From Sipunculus nudus (Eukaryota > Annelida > Sipuncula > Golfingiida > Sipunculidae): a stretch of 64,000 nucleotides of DNA. Every line of letters starts with the position of its first letter. Within the stretch, counting starts at the first letter, position 1. The notes beneath the pieces are model-generated. The model saw only the letters and a program-made list of their open reading frames with translations. It made no database searches and had not been told where the DNA came from. A program made the position numbers and the translations under genes. The stretch covers positions 75,244,643 to 75,308,642 of the forward strand of contig CM049307.1 in NCBI GenBank assembly GCA_026874595.1, in the 5' to 3' direction. Of this stretch, positions 46,301 through 57,245 are shown piece after piece.

Positions 46301-49117
46301 TGATGGTCATGATTTTCGGCATACATATTGATCATGAGATGTATCATCAGTTCCTGCAGATTGGTGGCGCCACCTTTATTGTTTGATTTTTTCACGATTT
46401 TTTCCTCTATTTTTGAGACCTTTAAGGATGCTGTCATCTGTAAGCATGGCACAAATCGTAACGACTGGACCTAGAATCTTCATTCTGGAAACACTGAGAG
46501 ACCTATGAAAAGTCTCCATGGAAACCAGAAATTAGGTCTTTGTTACCCAACCCTAGAGCTATGGGGCCCCAAAGCACCCCCCAGAGTAGTAAAAAATTTC
46601 ATACAAAATCTTCAATATCTCAATAACTACAACACTGATGGTCATGATTTTCGGCATACATATGGATCATGAGCTGTTCCATCAGTTTCTGTAGACTGGG
46701 TGCGCCACCTCTATTTTTTTCAAATTTTTACGAATTTTTTTTCATATTTTTTGAGACCTTTAAAGATGTGGTTATTTGTCAACAGGGTACAAATTGCAAC
46801 AACTGGACCTAGAAACTTCATTCTTGTCATGCAAGGAGGCCCATGAAGAGTGCCTGTGGAAACTTGAAATTAGGTCTCTGTTACCCATATCCTTCAAGCT
46901 ATAGAAGCCTCAGAATAATGGACAATTTGATATAAAAGCTGAAGTATCTGAACAACTAATGCGGAGATCACCATGATTCTTTGCATGGAAATTGACCATT
47001 AAGTGTTTTTGTTTGTTTCTGCAGACTGGTGGAGCCACCTGTATTTTTGTATCCTCCAAAACGAAGTTTTGCAGATACTATGTTTTTGACCGTGTTCCTC
47101 CGCCGCCGCAACGTTTGTTTCCAGAGAGCTCCTCTGAGAAAATTGGACCGATTTTTCCGAAACTTACACTAATTATCTAGTCACATGTGAACTAGTGCCT
47201 AACCAATTCGTGTTGACCTCTGACCTTTCCCCTCTATCCAGCATCCATTTGTGCGTCTGATCCACACATAAACCCTCATATCTCGGGAACCGTTTGACCA
47301 ATCAGGAAGTAAAATTTATACAAATGTAGCCCTTTGATTGCTTTATAACATACACAAAAATGGTGGCGCCACCTGTAACCATGTTTGCACAGTGTCCATC
47401 TGTTCATCTGCCTTGGGTTAAAATCACTCATATCTCGGCAGTGGTTTGACATATCTGCCTAAAATTTTGCAGTTTTATACATCCTGGTTAGCTTTCTTGA
47501 TTTTATGACAGGTGGCGCCACCTACATTCTAGTTTATGCTTCAGACATCCGAGCTCATATCTCGGGAACCGTTTGAACGATTGGGCCAAAATTTTGCATG
47601 TGTATAGATCTCACATAGGTCTTTATCATACACAAAACTGGAGGGGCCACCTGCAACCATTTTTGCACAGCGTTTGTCTGTTTGTCTGCCGTCGGCTAAA
47701 ATCACTCATATACATGTAGTGGTTTGACTTTTCTGCCTAAAATTTTGCATATGTATACAACTTGGACAGCTTTCTGGATTTGTGGTAGGTGGCACAACCT
47801 ACATACACATATAGGCTGCAGACATCCATGCTAATATGCAACATACCTTACTCTATTTCCCCTTGCCACTCAATCCATGCCTCACTTCAACCGTTCCACT
47901 CTAATTTTGGCGGATACACGTAGTCACTTATCCGCTACCTGTATTCTAGTTTTTAAAGTTTACACATTTTTTCTCTATTTTTGAGATATATAAATACAGA
48001 CTAAATCTTGGCCTGTTGGTTAATCTGTTTGATGCTTCAGTTGAATGGGTATATACTACCATTCTGATGATAAAATTTCCTTTAGCGAATCTCTTCCCAG
48101 TCAGCTGAGCGTCATGACCCATGGGTCACTTGTTAAATGCAAAATGATCACAGGTGAGCTGTGGTCCTTGAAGCAATAGTTAATACCATATTATGCCTAT
48201 CAGTATGCTGACATGATGTTATGTTGTTAATCAGAAAAACACTGGACTGACTGGGTTTTTTTTTTTGTTTTTTTTTTTTGCAGTGTTCAGTGATGACACA
48301 CAGAGCTTGACATTCTCCACAAAAACTCCGTCAGTAGATGTAGCCTTGGATGGAATGGTGATAACTGAAGAAACACGATCACACTGGAGGCATCAGGATA
48401 CCATGCTGTCCAGCCTTACCCAGCAGCAGGACTATGTGCTGAATGTACCTGCTGCCAGTCAGCCTGAAGATCTTAAACTGTTTAAAAGGTATGTCATGCT
48501 GTATGCCAGCTAGTGTTTGTAATTATTTGTAATATCACATTTTATGATTGACAGCAAAAAGCAACCAATCATTTATTACTGATTATTACTGTTTCTGTGA
48601 AACACCAACTTGCGCAGGGCAGACTGCTGTTTTGTCAGACTTTTGATGGTTTTGCATATTTTGTTTGCTGTATCTTCCTACATCTGCTACTGACCTACTG
48701 TTGAGCAATAATAACTCCAAAACTAATCAACATCTCTTATATTTAGTATGTATATAACGATGAGTGACTGCCTCTAGTTTGATAGTTTGAAGCAAGATTT
48801 GTGTTGCCACCTAGTGTCAGGAGATATGAGTTAGAGGAAGGCGCCCGTTTTAAATTAGATATAAGGGATAAAGAACTGTAGATACTATGACAGCCATATA
48901 TTTCGAGTTATTTACAATTCATTTTTTTCAGAGAATATGTATTGTTTTCTGTTGCAGGCTTTGCCCATACTTCAATGGTCGTCACCATCTGGAGGAAATT
49001 ATGTTTTATGAAAACTTACGAAGATCGCAACTGGTGACATTGCTGGACAAATTTAGAGACGTTTTGATCACATGTCAACATGAGGATCCTGTAATGACCG
49101 CTTGGGTCCATAGGTAG
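22242..49117 (+). CDS. NPRL3: GATOR1 complex protein NPRL3 (complete, 13 coding exons)
   Basis: Coding exons are 22242-22359, 24151-24205, 29015-29207, 29614-29767, 30403-30478, 31458-31566, 32361-32395, 32724-32880, 35154-35260, 40733-40862, 41851-42004, 48284-48488 and 48958-49117. They total 1653 nt, 550 residues, near the 569 of human NPRL3, and every junction keeps frame. Family landmarks appear in order: SSGSRG and LLFRYP (residues 14-27), the FADDIL..KSDLCG longin-type core, [35 protein letters not shown]-like [48 protein letters not shown], and the C-terminal [18 protein letters not shown]. With NPRL2 and DEPDC5 it forms GATOR1, the GAP for RagA/B at the lysosome that lowers mTORC1 activity in amino-acid shortage. 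The start is the first ATG, in context GACATGA. Confidence 0.95.
22387..22423. repeat. (CT)n microsatellite just after NPRL3 exon 1
   Basis: About sixteen CT dinucleotides begin 28 bp after the exon 1 donor (AGAC|GTATGA). Confidence 0.95.
24335..24680. repeat. 34-bp dimeric minisatellite in NPRL3 intron 2
   Basis: The unit is two near-identical 17-bp halves, TGGTCTTATAAGACAGG and TGGTCTTAATAGACAGG or ACATG. It is repeated about six times from 24460 to 24665. TCTTATAAGA is a perfect palindrome. The flank from 24340 (GTTATTAGACCACC) is related, so the array may be the core of a dispersed element. Confidence 0.85.
25070..25500 (+). mobile_element. Dispersed repeat, family G copy 1 (intron 2)
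   Basis: It is clearly homologous to sequence on both sides of the 35633-37048 insertion, including CTTACCAACAGATTA, GGGCAACATCCAC and CCTATGGATTTTCATGAAAC. It ends with a GCAC/GTGC hairpin and CTCTTGTT. The site ACTACTTACC near 25165 is the empty version of the TA occupied in copy 2. Confidence 0.7.
26390..27690. other. Intron 2 sequence with unexplained longer frames
   Basis: A 110-codon minus frame at 27107-26775 and shorter ones lie here. None shows a known domain, splice context or repeat unit, so I do not call a gene. GGTGGAACAC[A/G]CTATA occurs in opposite orientations near 26465 and 27500, so the block may be a decayed inverted-repeat element. Confidence 0.35.
27708..28101. mobile_element. 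TA-flanked MITE, family J copy 2 (intron 2)
   Basis: Ends CCCCTTTCACA and TGTGTGAAAGGGG are inverted and bordered by TA at 27706-27707 and 28102-28103. Internal sequence matches copy 1 at 105-425 in patches. Confidence 0.75.
28289..28321. repeat. (AT)n microsatellite
   Basis: About sixteen AT dinucleotides in NPRL3 intron 2. Confidence 0.95.
31720..31960 (+). mobile_element. tRNA-derived SINE (intron 6)
   Basis: A pol III A-box-like sequence (CTCAGTTGAGTGG) and B-box-like sequence (GGGCTCAATCCCC) are spaced as in tRNA genes. They are followed by a conserved non-tRNA body and an A-rich tail region (TAAAATAAAAG). The same head occurs at 49925-50045. It does not fold as an intact tRNA gene. 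Confidence 0.7.
32866..34520 (+). repeat. 70-bp minisatellite starting inside NPRL3 exon 8 and carrying its splice donor
   Basis: About 24 copies of a 70-bp unit of the form CTAGCTCTGTCATGT|GTGAGTAACAGCAGAGCC... follow one another, with one shortened copy near 34040. The first copy overlaps the last 15 coding bases of exon 8 (32866-32880) and its true donor CAT|GTGAGT. Nearly every later copy keeps GTGAGT at the same place; GTTAGT, GTAAGT, GTGATT and GTAGGT each occur once. Degenerate copies trail to about 34640. Confidence 0.95.
35560..37450 (+). mobile_element. Dispersed repeat, family G copy 2, split by a TIR element (intron 9)
   Basis: Left part lies before 35632 and right part after 37049; both match copy 1 at 25070-25500. 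It ends at the hairpin and CTCTTGTT near 37450, as copy 1 does. Confidence 0.65.
35633..37048. mobile_element. TIR transposon-like element nested in family G, TA duplication
   Basis: The first 25 bp (CCGTAAAATCTCCACTT then AAAACCGC) are repeated exactly in inverse at the right end, and TA flanks both sides (35631-35632, 37049-37050). Further AAACCGC motifs recur subterminally. At 1416 bp it has no frame that I recognise as a transposase, so it is probably non-autonomous. Confidence 0.85.
37790..38930 (+). mobile_element. Helentron-like tandem-unit element, family H (intron 9)
   Basis: Diverged copies of a unit of about 300-420 bp occur (GCTAGCAGGGCCAAATTTTATG at 37852, GCTAGCATCTGCTAATTTTATG at 38277, GCTAGAATCACCAAGT at 38576). 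It closes with GCAAAACTCTTGTTT, similar to the end of family G. A weak version of the palindrome (GGCACCACCTAC) is present. Confidence 0.5.
38900..39260. repeat. Dispersed repeat, family I copy 1
   Basis: It is homologous to 52480-52900; both share ATCTGTATTCTGATTT, CATCTGTTAT and GACTGCCA.CTATTTCAG. The type of element is not recognised. Confidence 0.55.
39372..40715 (+). mobile_element. Helentron-like element, family B (end of intron 9)
   Basis: The 5' end forms a hairpin (TAGCCCTCAGC / GGCTGATGGGCTA), followed by a (CCGT)n-like stretch. Four tandem units of about 304 bp follow, three with the GGTGGCGCCACC-type palindrome (39701, 40007, a variant at 40310). The 3' end repeats the 5' arm in inverse (GGCTGAGGGCT), then a hairpin (TCAGC/GCTGA) and TATTCTAG. 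It stops 17 bp before NPRL3 exon 10. The in-phase 70-codon frames are shadows of the tandem units. Confidence 0.8.
41155..41600 (+). mobile_element. Helentron-like element, family C copy 3, truncated (intron 10)
   Basis: It starts with a decayed version of the family C hairpin (TATCCCAAGC..GATACTATGG). It follows the family C sequence through ATGACCTCTGC, GTGACCTTGACC and CCCCCATCATTGCCACTTGA, then loses homology. Confidence 0.65.
41971..42518 (+). repeat. 44-45-bp minisatellite starting inside NPRL3 exon 11 and carrying its splice donor
   Basis: About 12 copies of a unit ACAAACACAGGATCAGTGTC..CTTCAG|GTTAGTCAGT occur. The first copy contains the last 34 coding bases of exon 11 (41971-42004) and the true donor TTCAG|GTTAGT. 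Most copies keep CTTCAGGTTAG; two read TAGGTCAGT or CAGGTCAGT. The periodic minus-strand frame over it is an artefact of 45-bp units. Confidence 0.95.
42530..43240 (+). mobile_element. Decayed Helentron-like tandem sequence, family L (intron 11)
   Basis: Phrases such as CTCAGGAGTGGTTCAA and GGTATTGGTCTGAAT recur every few hundred bases and match the interior of family C copy 2 (55250-55980). Ends are not clear. Confidence 0.5.
43315..44665 (+). mobile_element. Helentron-like element, family C copy 1 (intron 11)
   Basis: The 5' hairpin is GTATCCCCAGAC..GTCGGGATAC. Near the 3' end GTCTGGGGATAC is the exact reverse complement of the first 12 bases (subterminal inverted repeat). A GGCAC/GTGCC hairpin and TGTCTGG terminus follow. 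Internal sequence is rich in AGGTCAAAGGTCA and TCAAGGTCA motifs. Confidence 0.75.
44666..48132 (+). mobile_element. Helentron-like element, family D copy 1, containing nested family A copy 2 (intron 11)
   Basis: It starts TTTTTAGCTCAGCTGACT with inverted partner CATGCTGAGCTATAG, then a (CCGT/CTGT)n stretch. About seven tandem units of 335 bp follow, most with GACTGGTGGCGCCACCTGTA. The unit series is broken at 47049 by family A and resumes after 47949. The end repeats the start in inverse (AGTCAGCTGAGCG), then TGACCCATGGGTCA and CTTGTT. It begins directly at the 3' end of family C copy 1. Confidence 0.8.
47049..47949 (+). mobile_element. Helentron-like element, family A copy 2, nested in family D
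   Basis: It begins GTATCCTCCAAAACG and ends GTATTCTAG, with family D sequence on both sides (CCTGTATTTTT before, TTTACACATTTTT after). Palindromes at 47362 and 47511. Confidence 0.8.
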
Positions 49118-49924
49118 CAGCGCTAGCAACTTATAACTTACAGTCCTTTTGTTTGGAATGATTATGGTAGAAACGGGAAACGTGAAATACCAGGAGGAAG
49201 AAATAACTGTACCACCTTGGATTGTTCCCAGTGAACCATGGAACATATGGTTACGGCATTTAACCTTAGTGGAGATAAAAGATGCATTTCCTCACTGCAG
49301 AACTGAAGGAAATACAACATCACCAAGTTGCATTGTAATAATATTAATGTATTCTCGATTATGTTCATGGCTGTATAGTAATGCATTAATCCACCTGGAT
49401 CAATAACAGGACTCATTCAGTTACTAGTAGGGCCTTGTGTTCTAAGGGTAGCACCTCATCCATTTTCATTTTGTATCATTCATTTTCATCCTCTTGACGG
49501 TGCCATCTCTAGGCCAAATAATGGCCATTGAAGATCAAATTAATACTGTATTTATCATTAAATATAATAAGACTGTGTGTTGTCATTTGTTTTACCTTCT
49601 GCAGTGTCTCAGTAGTTGTGTTTGAGGGAATGTGGGATATTCATGTTATTTAATGCCAATCTTCAATATGGTCAGATCAATGAGATCTCTATTAATTGCC
49701 CTTTGTCCATCTTCCATCTGGCTGAATGTCCTTTCATCTGTGAAAAAGGCTAAAAATGGTAACTGTCATAGAAACCTTAATTTTCATCAAGAGAGGTCCT
49801 CTTATGACCTCCTTTGAAATCTGAAATTATATCAGGGGGACTTTTATTTTATGAGCTGTTAATATTACAATTTCTAGCTATTTCTTACAATTTGACAGTT
49901 GTTTTGGTCTTAAAATCAAGTGTT
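49118..49924 (+). other. NPRL3 3' UTR and downstream sequence
   Basis: The 3' UTR follows the TAG at 49115-49117. ATTAAA at 49557-49562 followed within 15 bp by a GT-rich stretch is the best poly(A) signal, giving a 3' UTR of about 450-470 nt. Short frames here are not supported as genes. Confidence 0.55.
49557..49562 (+). promoter_or_regulatory. Candidate NPRL3 poly(A) signal ATTAAA
   Basis: ATTAAA is the commonest variant signal, and GACTGTGTGTTGTCATTTGT just downstream has the GT-rich character of a downstream element. Confidence 0.5.
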
Positions 49925-50045
49925 CGGGGCCTGGACAGCTGAGTGGTAAAATGCTCGGCTCTCTGCTGGCTACCCAGGTTCAATCCCTGATATGGCCATG
50001 AGAGTGGGTTGTAGTTGCCAATCTAAGGCCGGTGGTTTTCTCCAT
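49925..50045 (+). mobile_element. tRNA-derived SINE head, cut by family D copy 3
   Basis: GACAGCTGAGTGGTAAA (A box region) and CAGGTTCAATCCCTG (B box) match the SINE at 31720. Homology stops at CTCCATTTTT where TAGCTCAGCTGACT begins. Confidence 0.7.
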
Positions 50046-52012
50046 TTTTAGCTCAGCTGACTATAAGTCATCTGAGCTATAGTCTTGGTCCTTTGTCCGT
50101 CGTCTGTCCGTCCGGCCATCCTGCGGTTAACAGGGCACGTTTTAAAACTGTTGGACCTATGAATCCAAATTTCTGCATACCATTAGATGTCCCCAAAATC
50201 TCCTAACATACCGAAAATTGGGTCATTAGGACTTCATTCCTTCGAGATATTAAGGGAAAACCAAAAAAAGCCATTGTTACACTTCAAAGGCTGCCTTATA
50301 TCAAAACCACTGATCTGTTTTTGATCATATTTAGTATTCATATTCTTCCATACATTTTCTGTGCACATACCAAAAATTAGGTCAGTATTGGGTACTATTT
50401 TGAAGTTATGGGCCCAAATATAAAGCAATTTTTTTTAAATCAGGAAATATATTTGCTCACTTAACATGAGAATTGCTGAAGCTGGAGACTTTTTTTCAGG
50501 AATATAACTTTATTTAATCAAGATTCAATTGTTTACCCAAAATGAGATCTGAATTTTGCAAATTTTTCATGTTATTAGCATTAATAAAAAATAATACCTT
50601 AAATTTTGTCCAACTTTGGCAATGGCACGTTTTTTCCCTGTAAGCACTGTTGATTTAATTTTCACAGCATATATACAAAAGGATTTATTCTTTTAAAATC
50701 TGAAATTTCAAAGGAATTGTTTGAAAAGAGTAGCTTTTATTCAAGTTTTCATACACCTAGTAGTACAGCCTTCACTTGCATTATGTAACCCACCCCAGGC
50801 AGCTTGCCTTGGCTCAGCTTGGCCACTACTAGCAGGCTTCCCCTCTGCCCTGCACTCCCCCCCCCCCCCCCCCCAGCTGGTGCATAAACTAGATGAATGT
50901 TATAATTTTCTGTATTTTATTTTACTCTTGGCTATGCTTCATTTTAGATTTTGTATTGTACCACCAGGGTTACAGTGATTAAAGTGCACATTTAAATGTG
51001 TTCACAAAGTGATGTATTGCTATGAAAGTGTGGATGTTCATCAGATAAGTAATGCTTTACTTCAGAAGAGTAAAACTTCACCAGGTGTGAAATTGACTAA
51101 TCATTTCAGTAATTAGTTATAGCTGAGATTGTAATTAGCATAATGATATTGTTTGTCCCTCATTTAACCAACAGTGTGTATACTTTATTTGAAAAGATGT
51201 TTTTATTTTATCAAATTTACTGAATCTTTTATTTTATTTCAGTGAATAAAATTAAGCATGTACTGAAAACTCCAATGTGCAAAACTTTTTAATAGGGATT
51301 CAAGGAATAATCTTGTAGATGCCATGTTGTGGCATTATTTTTCTTTTAAATTCAGTTTAAACATTTGATTTTAAAATAATAAAATATATGTGTATGCATA
51401 ATATGACCCAATATGAGCTACAATCTGGATATATAATGATTGCAACTTAGAATTCTAATATTTTAACTTATATTTTCAGTTTTTTTTATTACAAATTTAT
51501 AATACTTGTAAATGAAAAAAAATGAATCAGATAAAAACTATTAATGGAAAAAGTGGATATTTTAAAAAATAGGCTTATATATAAACTTAAATGCATCCGA
51601 CCACCCGAGCGGCATCCGGTGAGGCATCCAATTTGGCATGTGACGTGACATGTGGCATCCGGGTTTTAGTCCGTACCATATATAAACTTAAATGCATTGT
51701 TCCCTTGAAAGTGAAATAAAGATATTAGTCCATTCTGTCCACTTGCCTGTCCATCTGTAAATTTTTCATTTACATCACAGTATCTCAAAACTTTTACTGT
51801 TTTTCTTCATGACAGTCTTGTCAGAGTATTAGTTTGCAATCATATTTTTAGAACTTTACTATAACCAAGTAGGAGGGCCCCTTTCCTCTTAGCTTCTCAT
51901 ATTCTTATATAAATGAAAAACCTTACAATAGAATTTTTTTCATATTTTGCATTTGGAAAAATTTCAAATTTAAGCTGGGCGCCGTGACCCATGGGTCCTT
52001 TGTTTATATTCT
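50046..52012 (+). mobile_element. Helentron-like element, family D-related copy 3
   Basis: It starts TTAGCTCAGCTGACT with inverted partner CATCTGAGCTATAG and ends with GTGACCCATGGGTC and CTTTGTT. The interior differs from copies 1 and 2, lacks the palindrome units, and includes a poly(C) run at about 50859-50875. Confidence 0.6.
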
Positions 52013-52479
52013 GGATTCTCAACATCATTGTTTGGCTAAAACTGAATAAATACCAGACATGGTGTGAATACTTTGCAAATGTATTTGAATACGAATATGA
52101 ATATGTACTCCATTGTAAAATTTCTTGCTAAGAATGGGAATTCTGGTAAAAATGAAAGTATTTGAATACCAGTGCAAATACTTTCAAAATGTATTCATGA
52201 ATGCATTCATAATTATATTCTATAATATTATTTTAATAATCATTTCAGTTACATTTTATTAGAAAAAATCATATGATTCTCTTATTATTTTTAATAAAAA
52301 TTATATTTGGCACAATATTTGTTATTAAATTTTAATAAATAGTTAAACTCTTATCTTATATGTGCTGCTTATAGTTATATGGCCAAGTCAAAATCTGTAT
52401 GACAATAGCACTATTTCACACTGAGGGCTACTATAATAGTCTTCGGCAAAACTATTAATTCAGCTTCTGTAACATTGCA

Positions 52480-52900
52480 CAAAAAATGATTCTATGTGAC
52501 CTTTGTTCAAGTTTACTTAAATGATTATTGGCAGAATTATTGGACCTTTAACAATAAAAGGACTGTGAAATACTTTGGTAAAAAAAAACCTAGTAGATTT
52601 ATTGTATTAACAAATTTAGCTCTTTGGATGTATAAACAGAGCTGTACAGGCAACATAAATAATTGGTTCCATATCCAGCTTATGCGCAAGATAAATTAAT
52701 TAATAAAATAAATCTGTATTCTGATTTTGCTTTCAATAAGCATCTGTTATAATTCTAAACATTTTGACCAAAAAAAAAAATTATCAATATGCAGCCTGAA
52801 AAAGCATTGTCCTTCAGTATGTATAATCAGATTTGGCAAGATTTTGTCTGTATCTATAAATACCTTGACAGACTGCCAACTATTTCAGTCTCAGTCTGGA
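52480..52900. repeat. Dispersed repeat, family I copy 2
   Basis: It matches 38900-39260 at many points. The rest of 52013-53100 shows no gene. Confidence 0.55.
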
Positions 52901-53099
52901 TCTATTTATAACTTAGGCATATTGCTAACTGTAACAGATTTTGCAACAGGCCAAGAGTTCACTCAGTGCAGCCAGTTACAGGTCAAGAGTTCATTCAGTG
53001 CAGTAGCTGCACCTGCCAATTTGCTTCTATTGACTTGGGGCAACTGCCTGCCTCAGCTGATCTTTGTCAGCCCAGTGCACCTGACTCAAGAAAAGTATG

Positions 53100-53959
53100 A
53101 TGTATCGGCTGTGCACGTTAGTATAGCTAGCATTAGGGTGTTTATACAACGTTCGTAACCTGTGCACGATAGTATAGCTGGCATTAGGGTGTAGAACACA
53201 GCTGTATACGTATTGTATACGTTGGAAAAGTCGGCGTTAGGGTTTTAAAGTACAACTTTGACTTATTAAGAGACTATTCTTAACTTGTTACAAGAGAGCT
53301 GTAATAAGCCCACAGCTACTCATTAAGTAACCTTGGTATACGACATGGGTAGTGGTACTTTTCAGTGTCGGATGACCCTGCCACTAAATTCTGCAGGGTT
53401 AGGTCAGTGACTCTGACCACTGAGGATTTACCACTCTCCCTTTGTCTTATCGATTAGATTTAGCAGACGTTCGCGGAGCGTGTCATCCAGTAGTGCCGTG
53501 TACTTATGGATTTGCTAGGTTTTTAGAATCTGTATACCTTGTTAGGTCGGAGTTCGTGTCCGTCAGTTAGTCCGTGTGGTGTCACGGTAGGTTTAAGGAT
53601 AGCATTGAATAAAGGTCTAGACTGGTGTTGTGTCGTAGATCTCGTAATAAAAACATCGCTTCGTGCGTCCGCGTTACGCGATCTCATATCACTATTGACT
53701 TGTTGAAAAAAGCCATAGACTGTGGTAAGGCGATTTGTAAATTTGCAATTTACTGAAGTTTCCACAGAGCAAGGTTGCTCAGGCTAGAGAACGAGCGGAG
53801 GGTGACAGAGAGCGAGCGAGAATCGTGCATGGGCTCGTGGGCACGAGTTAGGGTTACAGAATGGAGAGCAGAATAGAGAGGGGGAGGCTCGTGAACACCA
53901 ACTAGAGTAAACGAAGTTTGGGGTCGCGTCGCGTAAGCAAGCAGCAGATGAGGCTGCAC
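53100..53959. other. Sequence upstream of the gag relic, possibly LTR/leader remnant
   Basis: A short duplicated phrase (GTGCACG.TAGTATAGCT.GCATTAGGGTGT) occurs at 53114 and 53162. Composition is GC-richer than the flanks. No LTR boundary could be proven. Confidence 0.35.
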
Positions 53960-54680
53960 CTGTTTAGTTTCCGGCAGTGAACATTGCCGTCTTTCGATAG
54001 GATCAATGCATATCTCGAGAGATTCGAGAGATTGGCAGTGCGCCAAGAGTATCCGCGAGATAGGTTGGCATTCCACCTCAGTACTTTGCTAAAGAAAAGA
54101 GCTGATGCGTCGTGTAACGATAGTTTAAAGTTAGCCCTATTGAAAGGGATATAGGATGACAGGGGAGAAATACCGATTATTTAGGTCGAGAACACCGACC
54201 GTGGTGAGAAGTCCAGTCAATTTGCCGTTAGGCTTATCGGATTCCTGGTCAATTATATTTAATTCTCAGGACCAGAAAATGATTTTGATGGCCTCGTGGA
54301 CTTGCTGCCCAGAGAGCAATATGTTATTTGCTGCAGCGAGGAGCTAGTAGTCTTCTTAAAAGAGAAGATGTGTAGCTCGATCAGTGAAATGGCCGCGTTA
54401 GCAGAACGTTTCACCGATGCACACAGGGTACATAGTTTTGCGAGAAACGTAAAGAATCCTGAGGATAAAGCCACCTTTCAGGGCAGAAACGTGACCATTC
54501 GCAGGGGTCACAGGTCAAGAAGGACGAAGCGAGTTTTTGCCATTGCAGCCAAATGTGATATTATCGATGTGGTGGAAAAGGTCACAAAATAGCGGAATGT
54601 AGAAAGCCCGATGTATAGGGAAGAGTAAAGGTCCCGATGTAGGTCAAAATAGGACAAACACCATGTTGCGCACCGCCCCC
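53960..54680 (+). pseudogene. Decayed Ty3/gypsy-type gag fragment
   Basis: Three plus-strand stretches in different frames look like capsid of an LTR retrotransposon: AYLERFERLA and DRLAFHLSTLL near 54000-54130, LPREQYV and EELVVFLKEK near 54300-54370, and a zinc-knuckle remnant CGGKGHKIAEC near 54560-54600. Stops and frame changes separate them and the first cysteine of the knuckle is not present. No protease, RT or integrase, and no paired LTRs, are seen. It is dead. Confidence 0.65.
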
Positions 54681-54743
54681 GTCAATTTTGGATCTCGTCA
54701 AATTATTAGGATTTTGCGCACATATTATTTGAAATAATTAATT

Positions 54744-56154
54744 GTATCCCCAGACAAAGTCGGGATATCATGGTTAATGCTCGGTCGCGCCGCCGCCGCC
54801 TGGAGAGATTTCGTTTGGATGCGATAACTCAAATAATTTTTCACGGATCTTTACCAAACTTTACACGTGCATAGATATGGATGAGAGGACGAAGCCTATC
54901 TAAGATGGGGTCATGACCTTTACTAGGAGAGTGACATTGACCTTGAATAAGTCTAATTTGGGGGGAAATCACACAAATTCTTAAGTATCTCAAGAAATCT
55001 TGCATGGATTAATCCAAAAATCAACTTGACCGAAGATCTTGGTTAGTGTTGTCATGTACCGGAAACTGGTGGTGCCACCTAGTATCCATTTCTTGTTTTC
55101 GTACCGTTTAATACCCCCATCATTGCCACTTAACAGTACTGTGAGCATTATAAGTCTAAAAAAGTGGACACATTAGGCTGCATGTTCATTGATCTTGGAT
55201 ACCTCCATCTTGTATTCAAGACTGGTGGCATTATCTGCAATCGTAATTGTGTTGCGTTTATCCGTACGTTTGCTTTCGGTGCACATATCTCCGTAATGGA
55301 TTAAGGTATTGGTCTGTAATTTCGTATGTCCATCCATCTTTGAAAGTTTTCTCTTAAACCAGACAGGTGGCGCCACCTACCTTTCCGTTTTTGTAGAATA
55401 AATTAATGCTCTTTTCTGAAGAGTGATATGCCCTATTAGCCTGAAATTGTGCATATCCATATAGATCTTGGACTACTCCATCTTGTACTTAAGACTGGTG
55501 GCGCCATCTGCAATCATTTTGCCGTGGCGTCCATGTGTACATGTGCTTTGGGTGAAATTGCTCTCATATTCGGTGTGGTTCAAGGTATTGGTCTGAAATT
55601 TGGCATGTCCATCAATCTTTGAAAGTTTCGTAAACCAGACGGCGCCACCTACCTGTCCGTTTTTGTAGAATAAATTCAAGCTCTTTTCTCAGGAGTGATT
55701 CGCTCTATTGGCCTGAAATTGGGGATATCCATAGATCTTGGAACCCTCCACTTGTACTCAAGACTGATAGCGCCATCTACAATCGTTTTGCCGTGGCATC
55801 CAGCTGAACATTTGCTTCGGGAGAATATTGCTCATATCTCCAGAGTGGTTAAAGGTATTGATCTTAAATTTGGCATGTCTATCAATCTTAGAAAATTTTC
55901 TCGTAAACCAGACAGGTGGCGCCACCTACCTTACCATTTTTATAGAATAATCCCCTTTTCTCAAGAGTGATTCGCCGTATTGGCCTCCATATTTGGGGAA
56001 AAATATTGTTTCTCAAGTTGATAGATGGAAGACACCATAGTGGCTTGCCAAATGTCGGTATATGCTGCTGAAGATAGGTGGCCTATTCTTAAAGGGGGAA
56101 GAGGGTTAATTGTCTGGGGATACTATGGCACCTGCGGTGCAAAGAAATATCTAG
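54744..56154 (+). mobile_element. Helentron-like element, family C copy 2
   Basis: The 5' hairpin GTATCCCCAGAC..GTCGGGATA and 3' end GTCTGGGGATAC, then a GCACCTGCGGTGC hairpin and ATATCTAG, match copy 1. The interior has two or three units with GTGGCGCCACCTACC (55366, 55915 and variants). Confidence 0.8.
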
Positions 56155-56279
56155 TTCTTTTTTTTTAATTGAAAACTTTGTGGAGATTTTAACTATATGA
56201 GGAGATCGCGAAAATGGAAGCTAAACCGCAGTATCTAACAGTTACAATAAATTCTTTGTGTGACGAGACTGACGACCAC

Positions 56280-57245
56280 CCCATATGAACAAACATGCGG
56301 ATACTAGAATGGGTTTGTTTTTTGCAGTCGCAAAAACAGATATGTCTCCCCTCTCCATGGGCCTTCACATGAAGAAAAATTAGGAAAACATATGCACAAC
56401 TTCAAGAGTTGTGATGTATAGAGAATACATAAATTTCCACATATTCGACCTGAAAGAATAGGTTCAAGGTAATAAATTTCCAACTACCTGGTTTTCAAAC
56501 TCCTCGAGCACCTGGTTGAAAAATTTAGTGTATCAGTTTTCACGAAAAAATATTGAAGGGATCAAAAGTTAAACTGTATTTACATAAGAAATTCTATTTC
56601 GGCTGATTTGACAGTTGGTAGGACATGAAGGACAGTTAGTAGATACAATTCATGTATGAAATATGATGAACATCTGTGTATAACAAATCTGTGGGGAAAA
56701 TGCAAAAGTTGTTGGTTTCACAATTGAGTGCTTCGCAAATCAGAGTTTTCTTGATTTGACCTTGAAGATGTTAGGTAAGGTCACCAGTTTTCCAATTTTT
56801 GTGAGAACTTGATTAAAAGAATCTGCGAATCAAATCAGAGGAGAGAATATACATTATTTCTTTCATAATAAATCCCTAGGAACAATGAGCAATAGTTCCG
56901 CTAATTTGACCTTGAAGATTCAGGTCAAGGTCACCAGTTTTCCAACTTTTGTCAGCCGAGAGCTTAATTGAAACAGCTTGTCTGTGTATAACAAATCTGT
57001 GGGGAAAATGCAAAAGTTGTTGGTTTCACAATATCTTTATATTTCGGCATACTTGACCTGAAGTTTAAGGTCAAGGTCTACGGGTTTCGACCTCTTTCAA
57101 AATATATATAATAACAACTGAAATAAATTTCCTGATAAAAATATTGAGTGGTTCAAAAGTTAGAGCCTTCAAACAAGAAAATGACATACACGACGACCAC
57201 GGACGATATGACAGGCGACTCGCTATGTCTCCCCGCATGGGAAGG
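56280..57245 (+). mobile_element. Dispersed element, family F
   Basis: TATGTCTCCCC occurs near both ends (56340 and 57222). Units with TTTGACCTTGAAG and GGTCAAGGTCACCAGTTTTCC recur at about 56757, 56919 and 57050, and a 29-bp phrase around AAATCTGTGGGGAAAATGC is repeated exactly. Family F-like sequence is also seen near 5560-5960. Confidence 0.5.
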